A stretch of 64,000 nucleotides of DNA from Symbiodinium sp. CCMP2592 (lineage: Eukaryota; Sar; Dinophyceae; Suessiales; Symbiodiniaceae), in contig CAJNDT010006202.1 in NCBI GenBank assembly GCA_905221615.1, positions 124,001 to 188,000 on the forward strand, given 5' to 3'. Under the pieces are notes generated by a model that worked only from the letters and a program-made list of their open reading frames with translations, was not told where the DNA came from and ran no database searches. Within the stretch, counting starts at the first letter, position 1. Each line of letters opens with the position of its first letter. Positions 9,707-18,088 of the stretch are shown piece by piece. Made by a program: the position numbers and the translations under genes.

Positions 9707-12294
9707 CTTATTCCTGTTCTGATTTTATTCTTCATTTATTGTCAATATTATCTCGATTATTCTTATTGTTATTGTGACTGTTATCCTTAGTTTTGTATTG
9801 CATTTGTTCTTTGTTGTTGTTGTTCTTCTTCTTACGTTATGGAGATTCAGGGCTTTGACCGTCAGATCGCCGACCCTTCGCACCGCCACCCACCTCAATG
9901 CTAGCCTGGATAGAGTGCGGACCCGGTGAGCTAGGGTTTAGGGTGTAGGGTGTAGGTTCGAAGATGCCAAAGCCTTAGGCCTCGACAACCAACCTTACTT
10001 AAGACGCCTGAGCTCCATCATTTGAGCAATTCCCGAAAAGTAAGAGCCTGCAGGGCATATTGACACTGTGCTGATGCTCTCGCGTTCTATGCTGATGTTG
10101 TATCATAGTTGCCGCCTATATAGCAGATTTCTTTAGACCTGCACGGTTCGCAGGTGTCGTTTTGGAATGTCGTGGAGCAATTTCTACTGATTGTGGCCTT
10201 GGCCACCCGCCAGCTAAGCTCCGACGGTAAGCGTCGCCGTATAGGGCCTTCTCTGTGCAATTGCGGCAAAACCCAAAACTTGCAGATCCTAAATCATGTA
10301 TTCAGAACGTCCAGAGCAATCCACTTGCCAACTTAATCAGTGGTCTTCGCCGTGACATTCTGTAATGTTGTAGGGCGCGTTGTTCGTGTCTGGAAGACAT
10401 AGCCGGTTGCAGCACAAGTCCTGAAACAGCCGTCCCCCCGTCAGCAACTAAATGTATACAATAAGTTAGACTTGAAGCTGCAAGACAGCAAGAGGAGCAC
10501 TTTCACAATAAAATGAAAGTGCCGACGGTTACGTCAAAACCTAAAGTCCACAAGCAGAGACCGTCGTGCTTGGCACATGCTAGCAACGAAAAGCATATGA
10601 GCAAGCATCGTGCGTGCGGTGCCAAAGAACCGCAAGAGAGCGTCGTAAGACGGCAAGTTGAAGTTTCAGTTCCGAGACTGCAAGCGTTGCAACCATGTGC
10701 GCATGAAAGATACTCCAATATTGACTTTTCCGCTGTTTTCAAATTTGTGTTTTTATATAATCCCCACCAGCACGTTCCATGATCTGGATGGGCTCAGATG
10801 GAATGCTAGGTTGATGGCTGCAGCCTCTTGAAGTGCAACCTGTAACTATGGTGTAATATAGCAGGAGTAGATGTCGGACGCGAGTCTTGGGCTGCTTTGA
10901 GGTGATGATGGTGCTCACCTCCTACTTGATTTCCAATGACCTCCACTGGGCTAGGTCGAGCGTGGGCCAGCTGCAGTGAGGAAGCTGAAGACTTGGGGCC
11001 TAAATAGATTCCAAAGTCATTATTGGGTTCCTTAACAAAACTATTGCGGAATATGGCCCAACACCATATTCTAGTTGCTATGGCCCCTGCATTAGCACCC
11101 CTCCATAGGAAACTTTTGAGTTGAGAGTTTCAGCTAGTGCGCTTGGCAAGCACGCTCGTGAAGGCCTTGATAGGCCCAGAGGCTTTGATTACCTTTTGAG
11201 TTCTGTGATGCGCACCCGCCTTGTGAAGCACGCAGGGTGACCTTCATGGTTGCAACTCGCGAAATGCTCATCCCGGCCTAGGTTCAGACTTTCTAAGCGC
11301 GCATCTCCCATCAGTGTTTGGTACATCAGGTCCTCGGTTTCAGAGATAGGTTTGCGGCATAAATATACATCTTGTACAGGCCCATCAAGGTGTAGAAGTC
11401 TATAGCAGCACTGCACGGCCGGGCACACCCCTAAAGAAACGCAACTCACAGGTGTCTCAGCAGAGGCTGATCTTCCTGATCTGCGGCATGGCCGGTGCCG
11501 CGTGGCTGAGATCATGTGTCGAGGAGTTGTGGAAGAGTCTTCGAGAGTGTTGGAAATCTTGGGCTGGATCGAGCACCACGGTTCAAGACGTAATGGAAGT
11601 TGGCAAAATTCTACCATACCAGCGGATAAGGGACTGGAACCAGTTTGAGAAATCTGCAGTGGACTCTTGCGGGTCACGTTGGTAGTGCTGTGCACCATGC
11701 CCTGAACTGCGAGCCTAGGGCGTCTGCATGATGATGACGTTTCTTTTCGCCCGCGCCTTCTACACTGAGCGCTTCGTAGCTTCCGAGGAGGCACGTCTGT
11801 CTTGGATGTTTCAGGTCTTAGAGGTTTAGGGTTCAGGGCAGTCCGTGCCAAACAAAAGGGTTTGGTTTAGGGCAGTAGGAACACGGCCTCTTCCTGCTTC
11901 GTTACAAACGATGCAGCCGCGGGAGGTGGTGACAAAGAGGGCGAGCACATCGGGCTAGGCCGGAGCCTCGAGTTTTGTCAGAGAGAGCTTCTCAGTCTTG
12001 CGGATGTTGATGCCTTGCTACCCGCGTTCAGGGTTTGCGTTGTAGGGTTTAGGGTTTAGGGTTTGGGGTCGTATTCAGCAGGAAAGCTATGTCGGTTTCG
12101 GATCGTCCGGGCCTGTGCCATTTTCTTTGCTTCGGGAGATAGTCTCCAACCGGAGTGTCGTGGGCCTCAGCTCCGAGGGTGAAAAAGTCTCCATCGCCAT
12201 AGTTGCAGTTCGAGTCTTAAGCTGCCCACGAAGGGACGATGAACGCACAGAACAACCGACAGAGACAGGAAACATGTCAAACACCGGTTCTTGA
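1..12294 (+). CDS. Multi-exon gene, 5'-truncated by the window: putative surface protein with beta-helix repeats, Cys-rich region and multiple membrane segments
   Basis: This is an interrupted gene model, not one open frame. Exons I can support lie at about 3-41, 317-792, 2926-3039, 3482-3585, 4597-4689, 6843-6932, 7389-7477, 7912-7980, 8612-8686, 10154-10226, 11917-12032 and 12139-12294. The first ones read as GGG-rich beta-helix repeats (polymorphic-membrane-protein style) and paired CxxC segments resembling GCC2/GCC3 repeats. From 3,482 on, exons encode hydrophobic helices and a charged tail with a stop at 12,292-12,294. The run 7389-7477, 7912-7980, 8612-8686, 10154-10226 joins without phase conflict. 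Large protist surface proteins with extracellular Cys-rich modules and a C-terminal multi-pass region are known; assignment to that class is inference. Exons are certainly missing between those listed, and the set could belong to two neighbouring genes. Confidence 0.5.
317..792 (+). CDS. Exon: beta-helix repeats followed by a Cys-rich GCC2/GCC3-like segment
   Basis: A 3' splice site (ttcctccgcag) precedes a frame open to 792. The protein begins with two repeat-like units containing GTLFLHSCAAGEGGGIWA and GPTTFDACAA, the pattern of a short Cys/Ala strand, then GGG, of right-handed beta-helix repeats. A fragment at 3-41 (NATAGNGGGLTSE) carries the same pattern and is probably another exon of the array. 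The C-terminal part (CAPGEGQ, then CERCPP, then CTPCPD) has the CxxC spacing of ephrin-receptor-like GCC2/GCC3 repeats. The true 3' end of the exon probably lies shortly before the stop at 792. Extracellular location is inferred from the module types. Confidence 0.5.
2926..3039 (+). CDS. Candidate exon: Cys-rich CxxC/CxxC segment
   Basis: After a cag acceptor at 2923-2925 the frame reads CVSCNPSFARPDGNVMRCVE, then CANATQQ, giving two CxxC pairs 13 residues apart, as in GCC2/GCC3 repeats. This fits a continuation of the Cys-rich region begun in the upstream exon. A GTTGTC donor near 3,040 would end it. Alternative: a small zinc-ribbon exon of another gene. Confidence 0.4.
3482..3585 (+). CDS. 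Candidate exon: membrane-spanning segment
   Basis: A strong polypyrimidine tract and acceptor (cctcgtccttttctatgtag) precede a frame containing STWLNLLMAFSAVAGIVM, a hydrophobic helix. A gtaatg donor after 3,585 is one possible end; the frame stays open to 3,624. It is read as one of the membrane segments of the upstream surface-protein gene. Confidence 0.4.
4597..4689 (+). CDS. Candidate exon: membrane-spanning segment
   Basis: The acceptor ctttcgcag and the consensus donor gtgagt enclose exactly 31 codons. They include ELYFVHVMTSILPALLCVTW, a hydrophobic helix, followed by an acidic stretch. The exact fit of both splice sites to an open frame is the main support. Confidence 0.45.
5826..5920. 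mobile_element. MITE-like element, family M1 (copy 1, one end decayed)
   Basis: The left arm (tgggtggttg, then gggtccctttttgggtccc) and core (taatatagtacggcacctaa) match three other copies in the window at 23,969, 40,073 and 60,199. The right arm is diverged. It lies in an intron of the upstream surface-protein gene. Confidence 0.7.
6843..6932 (+). CDS. Candidate exon: membrane-spanning segment
   Basis: After an acceptor AG at 6841-6842, the frame reads ELHMDFLPDFLGSQP and then TAVAIILATIACCFLA, a clear hydrophobic helix. A GC donor (ttg|gcgcct) is possible at 6,933. The frame is under 60 codons and would be missed by length filters. Confidence 0.4.
7389..7477 (+). CDS. Exon: loop leading into the membrane region of the surface-protein gene
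   Basis: The acceptor ttttgaag precedes a frame including HVAYLMCAYKPEYAFWE. It ends at gag|gccg, a GC 5' splice site, in phase 0. The next exon at 7,912 starts with VERLVRK, giving a continuous FWE-VERLVRK join typical of a loop entering a membrane helix. The intron between them (7,478-7,911) contains an inverted-repeat element. Confidence 0.6.
7749..7899. mobile_element. MITE-like element, family M2 (copy 1), intronic
   Basis: Terminal inverted repeats gtgggagtttccgaaa and its complement bound about 151 bp. The interior (ggatcc, ataaggac, caaggta blocks) recurs at 42,016-42,103 and 45,375-45,487. The right end lies 12 bp before the 3' splice site at 7,911. Confidence 0.8.
7912..7980 (+). 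CDS. Exon: membrane segment of the surface-protein gene
   Basis: Twenty-three codons between the acceptor cctggag and a GC donor (ccg|gcccct) encode VERLVRKMFIALLTTMIPVT plus three residues: a basic start followed by a hydrophobic helix. It joins in phase 0 to the exons on both sides (7,477 and 8,612). Confidence 0.65.
8413..8513. mobile_element. Inverted-repeat element M4
   Basis: The arm cttggaggttcatgggtag is answered by its exact complement ctacccatgaacctccaag, with an AT-rich centre. It sits inside the intron 7,981-8,611. No second copy was seen in the window. Confidence 0.75.
8612..8686 (+). CDS. Exon: membrane segment of the surface-protein gene
   Basis: The acceptor ctgtacccag and donor cag|gtgctg enclose 25 codons: ALQ, then MATISLVLITSLTLYIFYQP, then YQ. 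This is an almost uninterrupted hydrophobic helix. It joins in phase 0 to the preceding exon (VTVSP then ALQM) and to the next exon at 10,154. Confidence 0.65.
8785..9125. repeat. Large trinucleotide tract (TAC, TTC-TAC)n in an intron
   Basis: About 340 bp of TAC repeats grade into TTC/TAC mixtures. All long poly-Leu, poly-Ser and poly-Tyr frames here are artefacts of the repeat. It lies in the intron 8,687-10,153. Confidence 0.95.
9240..9450. repeat. G-run/C-run rich block with potential quadruplex and hairpins
   Basis: Alternating G-rich (tgggaggggagggggt) and C-rich (ccccccctccctcccctccc) runs are interleaved with the related phrases taaggtgcagag and taaggtagaggg. Nothing coding is seen. 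Confidence 0.6.
9600..9835. repeat. (TTA/TTG)n microsatellite region
   Basis: ATT/TTA repeats pass into about 60 bp of pure TTG, then a degenerate tail. Intronic in the surface-protein gene model. Confidence 0.95.
10154..10226 (+). CDS. Exon: membrane segment of the surface-protein gene
   Basis: The acceptor ggttcgcag and the near-consensus donor gtaagc enclose 73 nt encoding VS, then FWNVVEQFLLIVALATRQL and a short polar end. It follows the YQPYQ end of the exon at 8,686 in phase 0 and ends in phase 1. A tentative continuation is seen near 10,671 or 11,452, but I could not fix the next exon. Confidence 0.6.
10994..11088. mobile_element. Short inverted-repeat element, group M6 (ggggcc ends)
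   Basis: It begins ggggcctaaatag and ends ctatggcccc, with an AT-rich, partly palindromic interior. It is loosely related to the elements at 43,802-43,901 and 61,460-61,527. Confidence 0.35.
11917..12032 (+). CDS. Candidate exon: cytoplasmic tail of the surface-protein gene
   Basis: The acceptor aacgatgcag and a GT donor after ttcagg enclose an open frame including GEHIGLGRSLEF and RELLSLADVDALLPAFR. It ends in phase 0, matching the next exon. No known domain recognised. Confidence 0.45.
12039..12070. repeat. Telomere-like TTTAGGG repeats
   Basis: Three to four units (tagggtttagggtttagggtt) sit at the start of the intron following the exon that ends at 12,032. Confidence 0.8.
12139..12294 (+). 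CDS. Candidate terminal exon of the surface-protein gene
   Basis: A pyrimidine-rich tract (ccattttctttgcttcgggag) precedes a frame that starts in phase 0, as the previous exon requires. It reads IVSNRSVVGLSSEGEKVSIA, then AIVAVRVL, and ends in a hydrophilic tail (ERTEQPTETGNMSNTGS) before TGA at 12,292. A polar C-terminus followed within 130 bp by the next gene's spliced-leader relic supports a gene end here. Confidence 0.5.
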   Translation: MVSNRSVVGLSSEGEKVSIAIVAVRVLSCPRRDDERTEQPTETGNMSNTGS

Positions 12295-12417
12295 TGGGAT
12301 GAGCTACTTGAAACAAGACTTCTTGCATGCCGGCGCTGTCTTCCAGGGTTTACGTGTTATTCTGTGGTGACCAGGAGACTTTTCATTTGCACGGTAACTC
12401 CACTCAGAACCCTGTCG

Positions 12418-12439
12418 CCTGCAGCCACTTTGGCTTAAG
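12418..12439 (+). other. Relic dinoflagellate spliced leader, copy 1
   Basis: The sequence cctgcagccactttggctta plus ag matches the 22-nt dinoflagellate spliced leader at 17 of 22 positions, including the unbroken TTTGGCT. It lies 43 nt upstream of the ATG of the first tandem gene. The equivalent position upstream of the third copy matches at 18 of 22. Confidence 0.75.
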
Positions 12440-12482
12440 ACATCAGTGCTTTCTGTGTGCCCCAAGGGGTGGTCTAGCCACC

Positions 12483-12968
12483 ATGGCAAAGACAATGTTG
12501 CTGTCGCTGCTGTCGCTGTGTGTGGTATCGGCTTCGGCGGATCTTACCGGGGAGATCTCAAATTATACGGTTCAGCACGAACAGGGCAAGAGTCCGTCTG
12601 GTCCGGAGTGTGGCCCATCATTTTGTTTCGACAAGCAAACGGCAAACTGTTTCCAACAGCTGCCGGCCGACGTGTGCATGAAGGCCATTTACATGTGCGT
12701 AAAGTACGTGTTTGCGGACACAAAGCCGCAAGAGTTTTGCGAGAAGGAGAAGAAGAATGGGAATGGTGCAGCCATTGACGCTTTGGCAACTTCGGAAGCG
12801 GAGCAAGCAGAGCCGCGGAAGATGCCACAGATGCCCCTGCCGGAGGCCATCTGGCTCGTGTTCCTAGTCGTGTTCACCATGTGGGTTGTCTCAAAGCACT
12901 TCCGCTGTCAACCGAAGAAGGAGGAGATCAGACCGTTCAAAATGCCTTTGCTGTGTGATGCCGTTTAA
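12483..12968 (+). CDS. Small secreted-type Cys-rich single-pass membrane protein, paralogue A
   Basis: A 161-aa intronless gene of no family I recognise. Residues 1-19 form a signal peptide (MLLSLLSLCVVSASA). An extracellular segment follows with six cysteines (43, 48, 56, 65, 72, 86) in a conserved ECGPSFCFDK...NCFQQLPADVC...MCVKY...QEFCEK pattern. A transmembrane helix spans about 122-137 (AIWLVFLVVFTMWVVS), followed by a short basic cytoplasmic tail with two more Cys. The ATG lies in a strong context (gccaccatgg). An in-frame ATG upstream at 12,327 is disfavoured because it would read through the spliced-leader relic and lose the signal peptide. The paralogue at 16,075 keeps every extracellular Cys while the signal peptide and tail diverge, suggesting selection on the ectodomain. 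Confidence 0.85.
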   Translation: MAKTMLLSLLSLCVVSASADLTGEISNYTVQHEQGKSPSGPECGPSFCFDKQTANCFQQLPADVCMKAIYMCVKYVFADTKPQEFCEKEKKNGNGAAIDALATSEAEQAEPRKMPQMPLPEAIWLVFLVVFTMWVVSKHFRCQPKKEEIRPFKMPLLCDAV

Positions 12969-13794
12969 GAAAATTTGTTGTGGATTGCATTAACTCCGAG
13001 CCCTCGTTCGTGTCGTGCTGACGCGAAAGCCTGCTAGATAAAGGATTGTTCGTGCCAGCTACCACGTATTTCCCAAGGCAGCAGCGAGAGTGCCCGCCAC
13101 AGGCAAGAAAGCAGGCTTGAATTCGACGGGTTCACTTTCTCGGCAGCACCGCCCAGTTTAAAGGGTGGAGCAGCAGATGCCAGTGGGTGCCAGAATGACC
13201 ACACAAACCGCAAGCCCTGCCAGCAAAGCTGACTGTACCGTTTCATCTTGCGCATTCCGCATGCGGCACCCAAGATTCTAGATGCGCGCCTTGCCACGCA
13301 GCATAACAGTGTTGCATAAACGGCAGCCGGACGAGATCCACCGACCATCGGCCAAAAGAGCACAGTACGTGTCAAGACGATTTGGAACGCATCGCTTGTA
13401 GTGGTGTCGAGCTTTATTTTCTCAGTCAGTTGCTGCGGTTCGCGCATGAGCCATGAAAGCAGGAAAGCAGGCGAAGGCTTGCCACCCCATGACCTCGGAA
13501 TAGCTCGAACTTATGCAGCCTTGCCAGGGCGAGTTGTGAGAGGCAAAACCCTTGACCCCAGAGGCAGCCACGCCAGAAGCCATAAGCCCAACGAAGGCCG
13601 CGAAACTTCAATGCTCTCAGTGCCTGGGCTGCTTCCGCCAGGTGGAGGCGCGGCGTGGTGTTTTCAATGTTGCTTGCTTCTGATGGCGGGCAATCATTCT
13701 TCCCTCTCATCGTTTTGAACACGTCGCCGTGATGTTAATGAAGAAGATGAGGACTGTCATGGTGGATATGAGGATGTTGCAGAACCAGAAGTGC

Positions 13795-14310
13795 TGATGC
13801 TGGTGATGGTATGATGATGATGATGGTCTTGATGATGAGGGTGATCACGACGATGATCAGGATGTTGATGGGGATGAGATTGATAATCATGTTCATGCTG
13901 GTGTGGATGATGATAATGCTGGGACTAGTTTTGGATCATCTTCTCGTCATCATCACCTCCTGCTCCTGCTCTTCGCCCCTCCTCCTTATTCTCCTCCTTC
14001 TCGTCATCACCTTTATGTTAATCATCACCATCATCACCATCGTCATCATCGTCATCACCATCACCGTCAGCATCATCATCATCATCATCATCCTCATCTC
14101 CATCTTAATCCTCGATGTGACTTTCATCTGCACCAGACAGTTTGCAACCCCCGTTCTTTATCGTCATGACCACCGCCATCACGCTGCCAACTCGTCAGTC
14201 TTTGTCTTCACCCGTCGCCAGCAGAGCAATCGCCATCACTAACGACATAGGCACCTTTTCATTCACCATCTTCCTGCTCATCATCATCATCATCATCACC
14301 CTCTTTGTGA
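13795..14310. repeat. GAT/CAT microsatellites between tandem units
   Basis: gatgatgatg repeats (about 13,800-13,920) are followed by catcatcac repeats (about 13,930-14,310). Apparent poly-His and poly-Ile frames come from the repeat. Similar tracts lie between units 2 and 3. Confidence 0.9.
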
Positions 14311-14577
14311 TACCATGTGCTCGTCATAAGCATCCTCGCGGCTGTTCTAAGGTCTGTGTGTTCGGCTTCTTTGTTTTGCGCCGGCGGCCGAGCGACAGGG
14401 GTATCACCCTACCGAAGTTGAACACTGCATGTCGTGGCACACCCTGGTGCTGCAATGTTGAGCTCGAAGCTTGCAGTTCTGTAGCCCTTCAGCACAACAG
14501 CTTGTAGATACCCGAAGGTTAGTTCTGCTGTCGGAGCTGCAAAGCCCACCTTTGAAGCCACGCATGCTGAACCCGCG

Positions 14578-15310
14578 CCCGCAGCCCGTTTAGCGGCCTA
14601 GTGGGTCTAGTCTAGTGCCATGGTATAGTAAAGACGCTGTTGCTGTCGTTGTGTGTGTCATCGGCTTCGGCTGATCTCAAGGGCGAGGTTTCAACATACA
14701 CGCGTTTCCTTTCCAGCGCTCCTTGTCACAAAACTCTTCCGGCTTGGTATCCCGTGAACATGTACCTTATGCACTTGCAGATTGAAAGCCATCTACGTTC
14801 ATGTTTGCTGATACAAAGCTGCAAGAGTTTTGTGATACGAGGCAGATACCACTAACATAGGCACCAGTGACAGTATGACTGAAATAATCATTGTTGTCAT
14901 TGGCGTCATTCTCTCCGCCAGCACCACAACCACCACCGCCACCACCATCATCGTCGTCGTATCGCCATTCGAAGCAACTATCAGCACCGCTAGCATCAGC
15001 AGCACCATTGCCATGCCTAAGGTCACCCTCAGGGCATGACTGCGTGAACAAACTTATGGTCACGATCCCCCCAGCACCGCCATCAACAGTGTCACTGTCG
15101 TCAATACCTTACTCATCTCTTCCGCTCTCATCACCATCTCCACAATCTGATGCCATCGTCATCATCATCACCAACATCATCTCGCTTAACACCAAGTTGC
15201 CGAGGCTACGGAGGACGACGAAGACCGCTTCAAATCTCTTCCGGCTGGGTTGCTTCCGGCAGGTGGAGGCACGGCGTGGTGTTTCCGATGTTGTGTGGTT
15301 CTGGATAGGC
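14578..15310. repeat. Tandem duplication unit 2 (decayed)
   Basis: It starts with a decayed spliced-leader relic (cccgcagcccgtttagc, about 13 of 18 matching), carries the broken gene copy, and ends with a block (ttccggcaggtggaggca, about 15,251) shared with unit 1. Confidence 0.7.
14620..14850 (+). pseudogene. Broken copy of the Cys-rich membrane protein gene
   Basis: The signal-peptide region is recognisable (ctgttgctgtcgttgtgtgt, then cggcttcggctgatct), but the third codon is a stop (ATG GTA TAG). The Cys-rich centre is deleted: the sequence jumps to a remnant of the stretch encoding KAIYMCVKY..ADTK..EF (attgaaagccatctacgttc, then gctgatacaaagctgcaaga) and then loses similarity. It is one of three tandem copies and is not expected to make protein. 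Confidence 0.8.
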
Positions 15311-15454
15311 TGACGACAAGTCTCCAACTATCGCTCGGATCACCAGATGAAGAACAAGATGATGATCACGGTGGTTGTGAAAAGAAGTCACGATGAAGAT
15401 CGGATGATGACGCCGCTAATCGCGGTGAATGATGAAGAAGAGGGTTGTGGTAGT

Positions 15455-15610
15455 GGTGGTGGTGGTGGTGGTGGTGGTGGTGGTGGTGGTGGTTAGCTGT
15501 TAACTTTGACGGTGGAGCAATGTCGCCATCACCACTGTCATCGGACCGCAGGGGGTGGGCATTGACCTCCCCATCAGCTACGATATTGACATATGTATGT
15601 AATGTATATA

Positions 15611-15646
<36 letters not shown>

Positions 15647-15655
15647 TGCATATGA
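15455..15655. repeat. (GGT)n and (TATG)n microsatellites
   Basis: About 40 bp of ggt repeats at 15,455-15,495; a short ta run and tatg repeats at 15,604-15,650. Confidence 0.95.
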
Positions 15656-16012
15656 TGTCAGATATCACCGTCTTCTTCCATTTGCTGTTCTTTATCATCA
15701 TCGTCATCCCCGTCCTCGCCTTAATCCCACGCTCGCTTGTGCCGCGCTTTGCCATTGCAATTCTCATAGCGGGCGGCACCACTCACGATCATCATGGTTT
15801 TCACAGGATCACCAGTACCATTCGGATCCCTCACTATCACCATCGCCGCCTTCCGCGCCATAATCAGCGCCGGCACCACTATCATCTGCTTGTCGTCGTG
15901 GCATGATTTAGTCTTGCCTCCTCGAAGCTTGGAGCCTTGTAGCTCTTCAAAGAGGTAGCGAAGCTCGCGGTGGGAGCCGTTGTTCCCGGCCTTGAAACCA
16001 TACTTTGCCCCT

Positions 16013-16034
16013 CCCGCAGCCACTTTGGCTAAAG
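16013..16034 (+). other. Relic dinoflagellate spliced leader, copy 3
   Basis: cccgcagccactttggctaa plus ag matches the 22-nt dinoflagellate spliced leader at 18 of 22 positions. It lies 40 nt before the ATG at 16,075, the same placement as copy 1. Confidence 0.8.
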
Positions 16035-16074
16035 TCCGTGCTTTTTTTTTGTGTCCCTTGGTGATCCAGGCAAC

Positions 16075-16545
16075 ATGGTAAGGCTACTGTTGCTTTCGGT
16101 CTATGTGGTATCGGCCATGTCAGACCCCAGGGCGGAACTGATAAAATACACGTTCCAGAACGAAGAGGGCAAGAGTCCATCTGGTCCGGAGTGTGGCCCA
16201 TCATTCTGTTTCGACAAGCAGATGGCAAACTGTTTCCAACAGTTGCCGGCCGATGTGTGCATGAAGGCAGTTTACATGTGCGTGAAGTACATGTTTGCGG
16301 ATTCAAAGCCACAAGAGTTTTGCGAGAAGGAGAAGAAGAATGGGAATGGTGCAGCCGTTGATGCTTTGGCAACTTCGGAAGCGGAGCAAGCGAATGCGAA
16401 GATGGCACAGATGCCCGTGCCGGAGGCCATCTGGCTCGTGTTCCTAGTCGTATTCGCCATGTGGATCGTCTCCAAACACTTCCTTCTTCGGCCGAAGAAC
16501 GAGATCAGACCATTGAAAATGCCTCTGCTGTGTGATGCTGTTTAA
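16075..16545 (+). CDS. Small secreted-type Cys-rich single-pass membrane protein, paralogue B
   Basis: A 156-aa intronless paralogue of the gene at 12,483. Signal peptide about 1-16 (LLLLSVYVVSAMS). The six ectodomain cysteines are at 40, 45, 53, 62, 69 and 83, in the same pattern as paralogue A. The transmembrane helix spans about 118-133 (AIWLVFLVVFAMWIVS), with a basic tail ending in KMPLLCDAV, identical in both copies. The start is the first ATG after the spliced-leader relic. Identity to paralogue A is near-complete across the Cys-rich core (about residues 34-105) but low in the signal peptide. Function unknown; cell-surface or endomembrane location is inferred. Confidence 0.85.
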   Translation: MVRLLLLSVYVVSAMSDPRAELIKYTFQNEEGKSPSGPECGPSFCFDKQMANCFQQLPADVCMKAVYMCVKYMFADSKPQEFCEKEKKNGNGAAVDALATSEAEQANAKMAQMPVPEAIWLVFLVVFAMWIVSKHFLLRPKNEIRPLKMPLLCDAV

Positions 16546-17079
16546 GAAGCTAGGTTGTGAATTGCAGTAACTCCGAGCCCTCGTGCGTGTCGTGCTGACA
16601 CGAAAGCCTGCTAGATAAATGAAGTTGTTCGTGCCAGCTACCACGTACTCCCAAAGGCAACAGGGGTGTGCTCGCCATAGGCAAGGAAGCAGGCTTACCT
16701 TCGAGGGGTTCATTGGCTCGGCAGCACCGCCCAGTTTAAAGGATGGAGCAGCCGATGTTAGTGGGTGCCATCTTGCTCAGCGACTGCTAGTACTAGGACA
16801 GAATCATAGTTCAACTTGTGCATTCAGCATCTGGCACGCAAGACCTGCCAAGCAACACAACAGTGTTGCATAAACGGCAGCCTGACGAGATCAACCGACT
16901 ATCGCGCAAAATTGCACAATACTTGTCAAGACGATTTATTTCGGACACATCTCTGAGGTTAGTGTTGGGCCTTTTGTCTTTGTCACTTGCTGTGAGTGGT
17001 GGATGAGAGCCATGGAAGCACGAAAACAGACTAAGGCTTGCCACCCTGTGAGCTCGAACTCATGCAGGCTTACCCCCCA

Positions 17080-18088
17080 AAAAGGCCCAATCGAGGATTC
17101 TTTTTTCAGGGTCTTTAGGGCCTTTAGGGTTCAAGGTCTTAAGTGTATTCAGGGTTCAGGCGTGTCTAGAGTTGAGGGTTCACAGGTTTGGGCTCTCGGG
17201 TCACGCCTTGGGGATGGATGCTGGCGCGAGGCTCTCTCGCTCTGAGGCGCGGTTCCTGCAGCTGCAAGGCTGCTTTCTTTTGCAGGAATTAGAGGTGGTT
17301 TCCCGATGTGACTTGCAGTCTTATCGTGTAATGTTCGTATTCCCGAAACCCTATTCGCGTTATTACGGGGCCAGCCTGTCCGTGTGCAAAAATGCATAAA
17401 AACTCCTTTGCCCGATGCGAGGAGAATCCTCAGAGAGGGGCCTAAAGCGAAATGCTATCTGCGGAGGCAAGTGAAGGAATCGAAAAGCACCGACACGAGT
17501 CTTGCCCGCCTTCCTGTCTTAGGTCCTGGCCCAGCTTCAGATTGCGGTTCAAGACAAATCGGAAGTAAGTGCTTGATCGTGGATGCTTCATTGTTCCTTT
17601 GGGGGCCAGCGCAGTGGCCCTGAATACGCTGCCAAGGAAGCTTCACTGCTCCGATAGGCGGGGTCAGGTGCTCTACGGGTGCAGGAATTCACAAGGAGCA
17701 TAGAGCGCTCGTCGTAACTGATCGGTTGAAGGATGAAAGACGCACGCGAGCGAAGATGGGTGATGTGTTTCCGAGGGCCAAAAATCACCAGACACGACAA
17801 GGGCCAGAGTAGCTATTTATTAATGTTATTCCTCGGCGTTCCTTGTTATCATCATGCCAAGATACTCCAAAACTCTTCTCTTATGATGAAGGCCCCTCTG
17901 TAAGGCCAAGTGCGGCCAGCACGGTTCAGAGTCCTCTTGGCGTGAAATGACCTGTCGGAGCTATGGCTTGAGGGAGGCATATTTCTCATGCAAGCTACTA
18001 AAACCTAAAAGCCCCAAGCTACAAGCTATAGAGCATGCTAGACGATTCAACAAACTTAAGAAGTCGTGTTGAAGCGCGTCCTTTTGAG
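17080..18088. other. Spacer without supported genes
   Basis: It holds telomere-like and derived phrases (agggtttagg-type at about 17,115-17,180). I see no protein-like frame with matching splice sites. Confidence 0.4.

Larger units (their letters stand above)
12418..13690. repeat. Tandem duplication unit 1 (gene plus flanks)
   Basis: The spliced-leader relic, coding region and about 550 bp of 3' flank (ending near the phrase aaggcttgccaccc at about 13,480) align to 16,013-17,080. A further block, ttccgccaggtggaggcgcg at about 13,631, recurs at about 15,251 in unit 2. Confidence 0.85.
16013..17080. repeat. Tandem duplication unit 3 (gene plus flanks)
   Basis: It aligns to unit 1 from the spliced-leader relic through the coding region and 3' flank (shared phrases ctccgagccctcgt, cgaaagcctgctagataaa, ggcagcaccgcccagtttaa, aaggcttgccaccc). 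The two flanks differ by frequent substitutions and small indels, so the duplication is not recent. Confidence 0.85.

Noticed and set aside
11452-11560. Frame IFLICGMAGAAWL as a further membrane exon
   Set aside because: Phase does not fit the exon ending at 10,226 and a competing frame is equally good; left out of the model.
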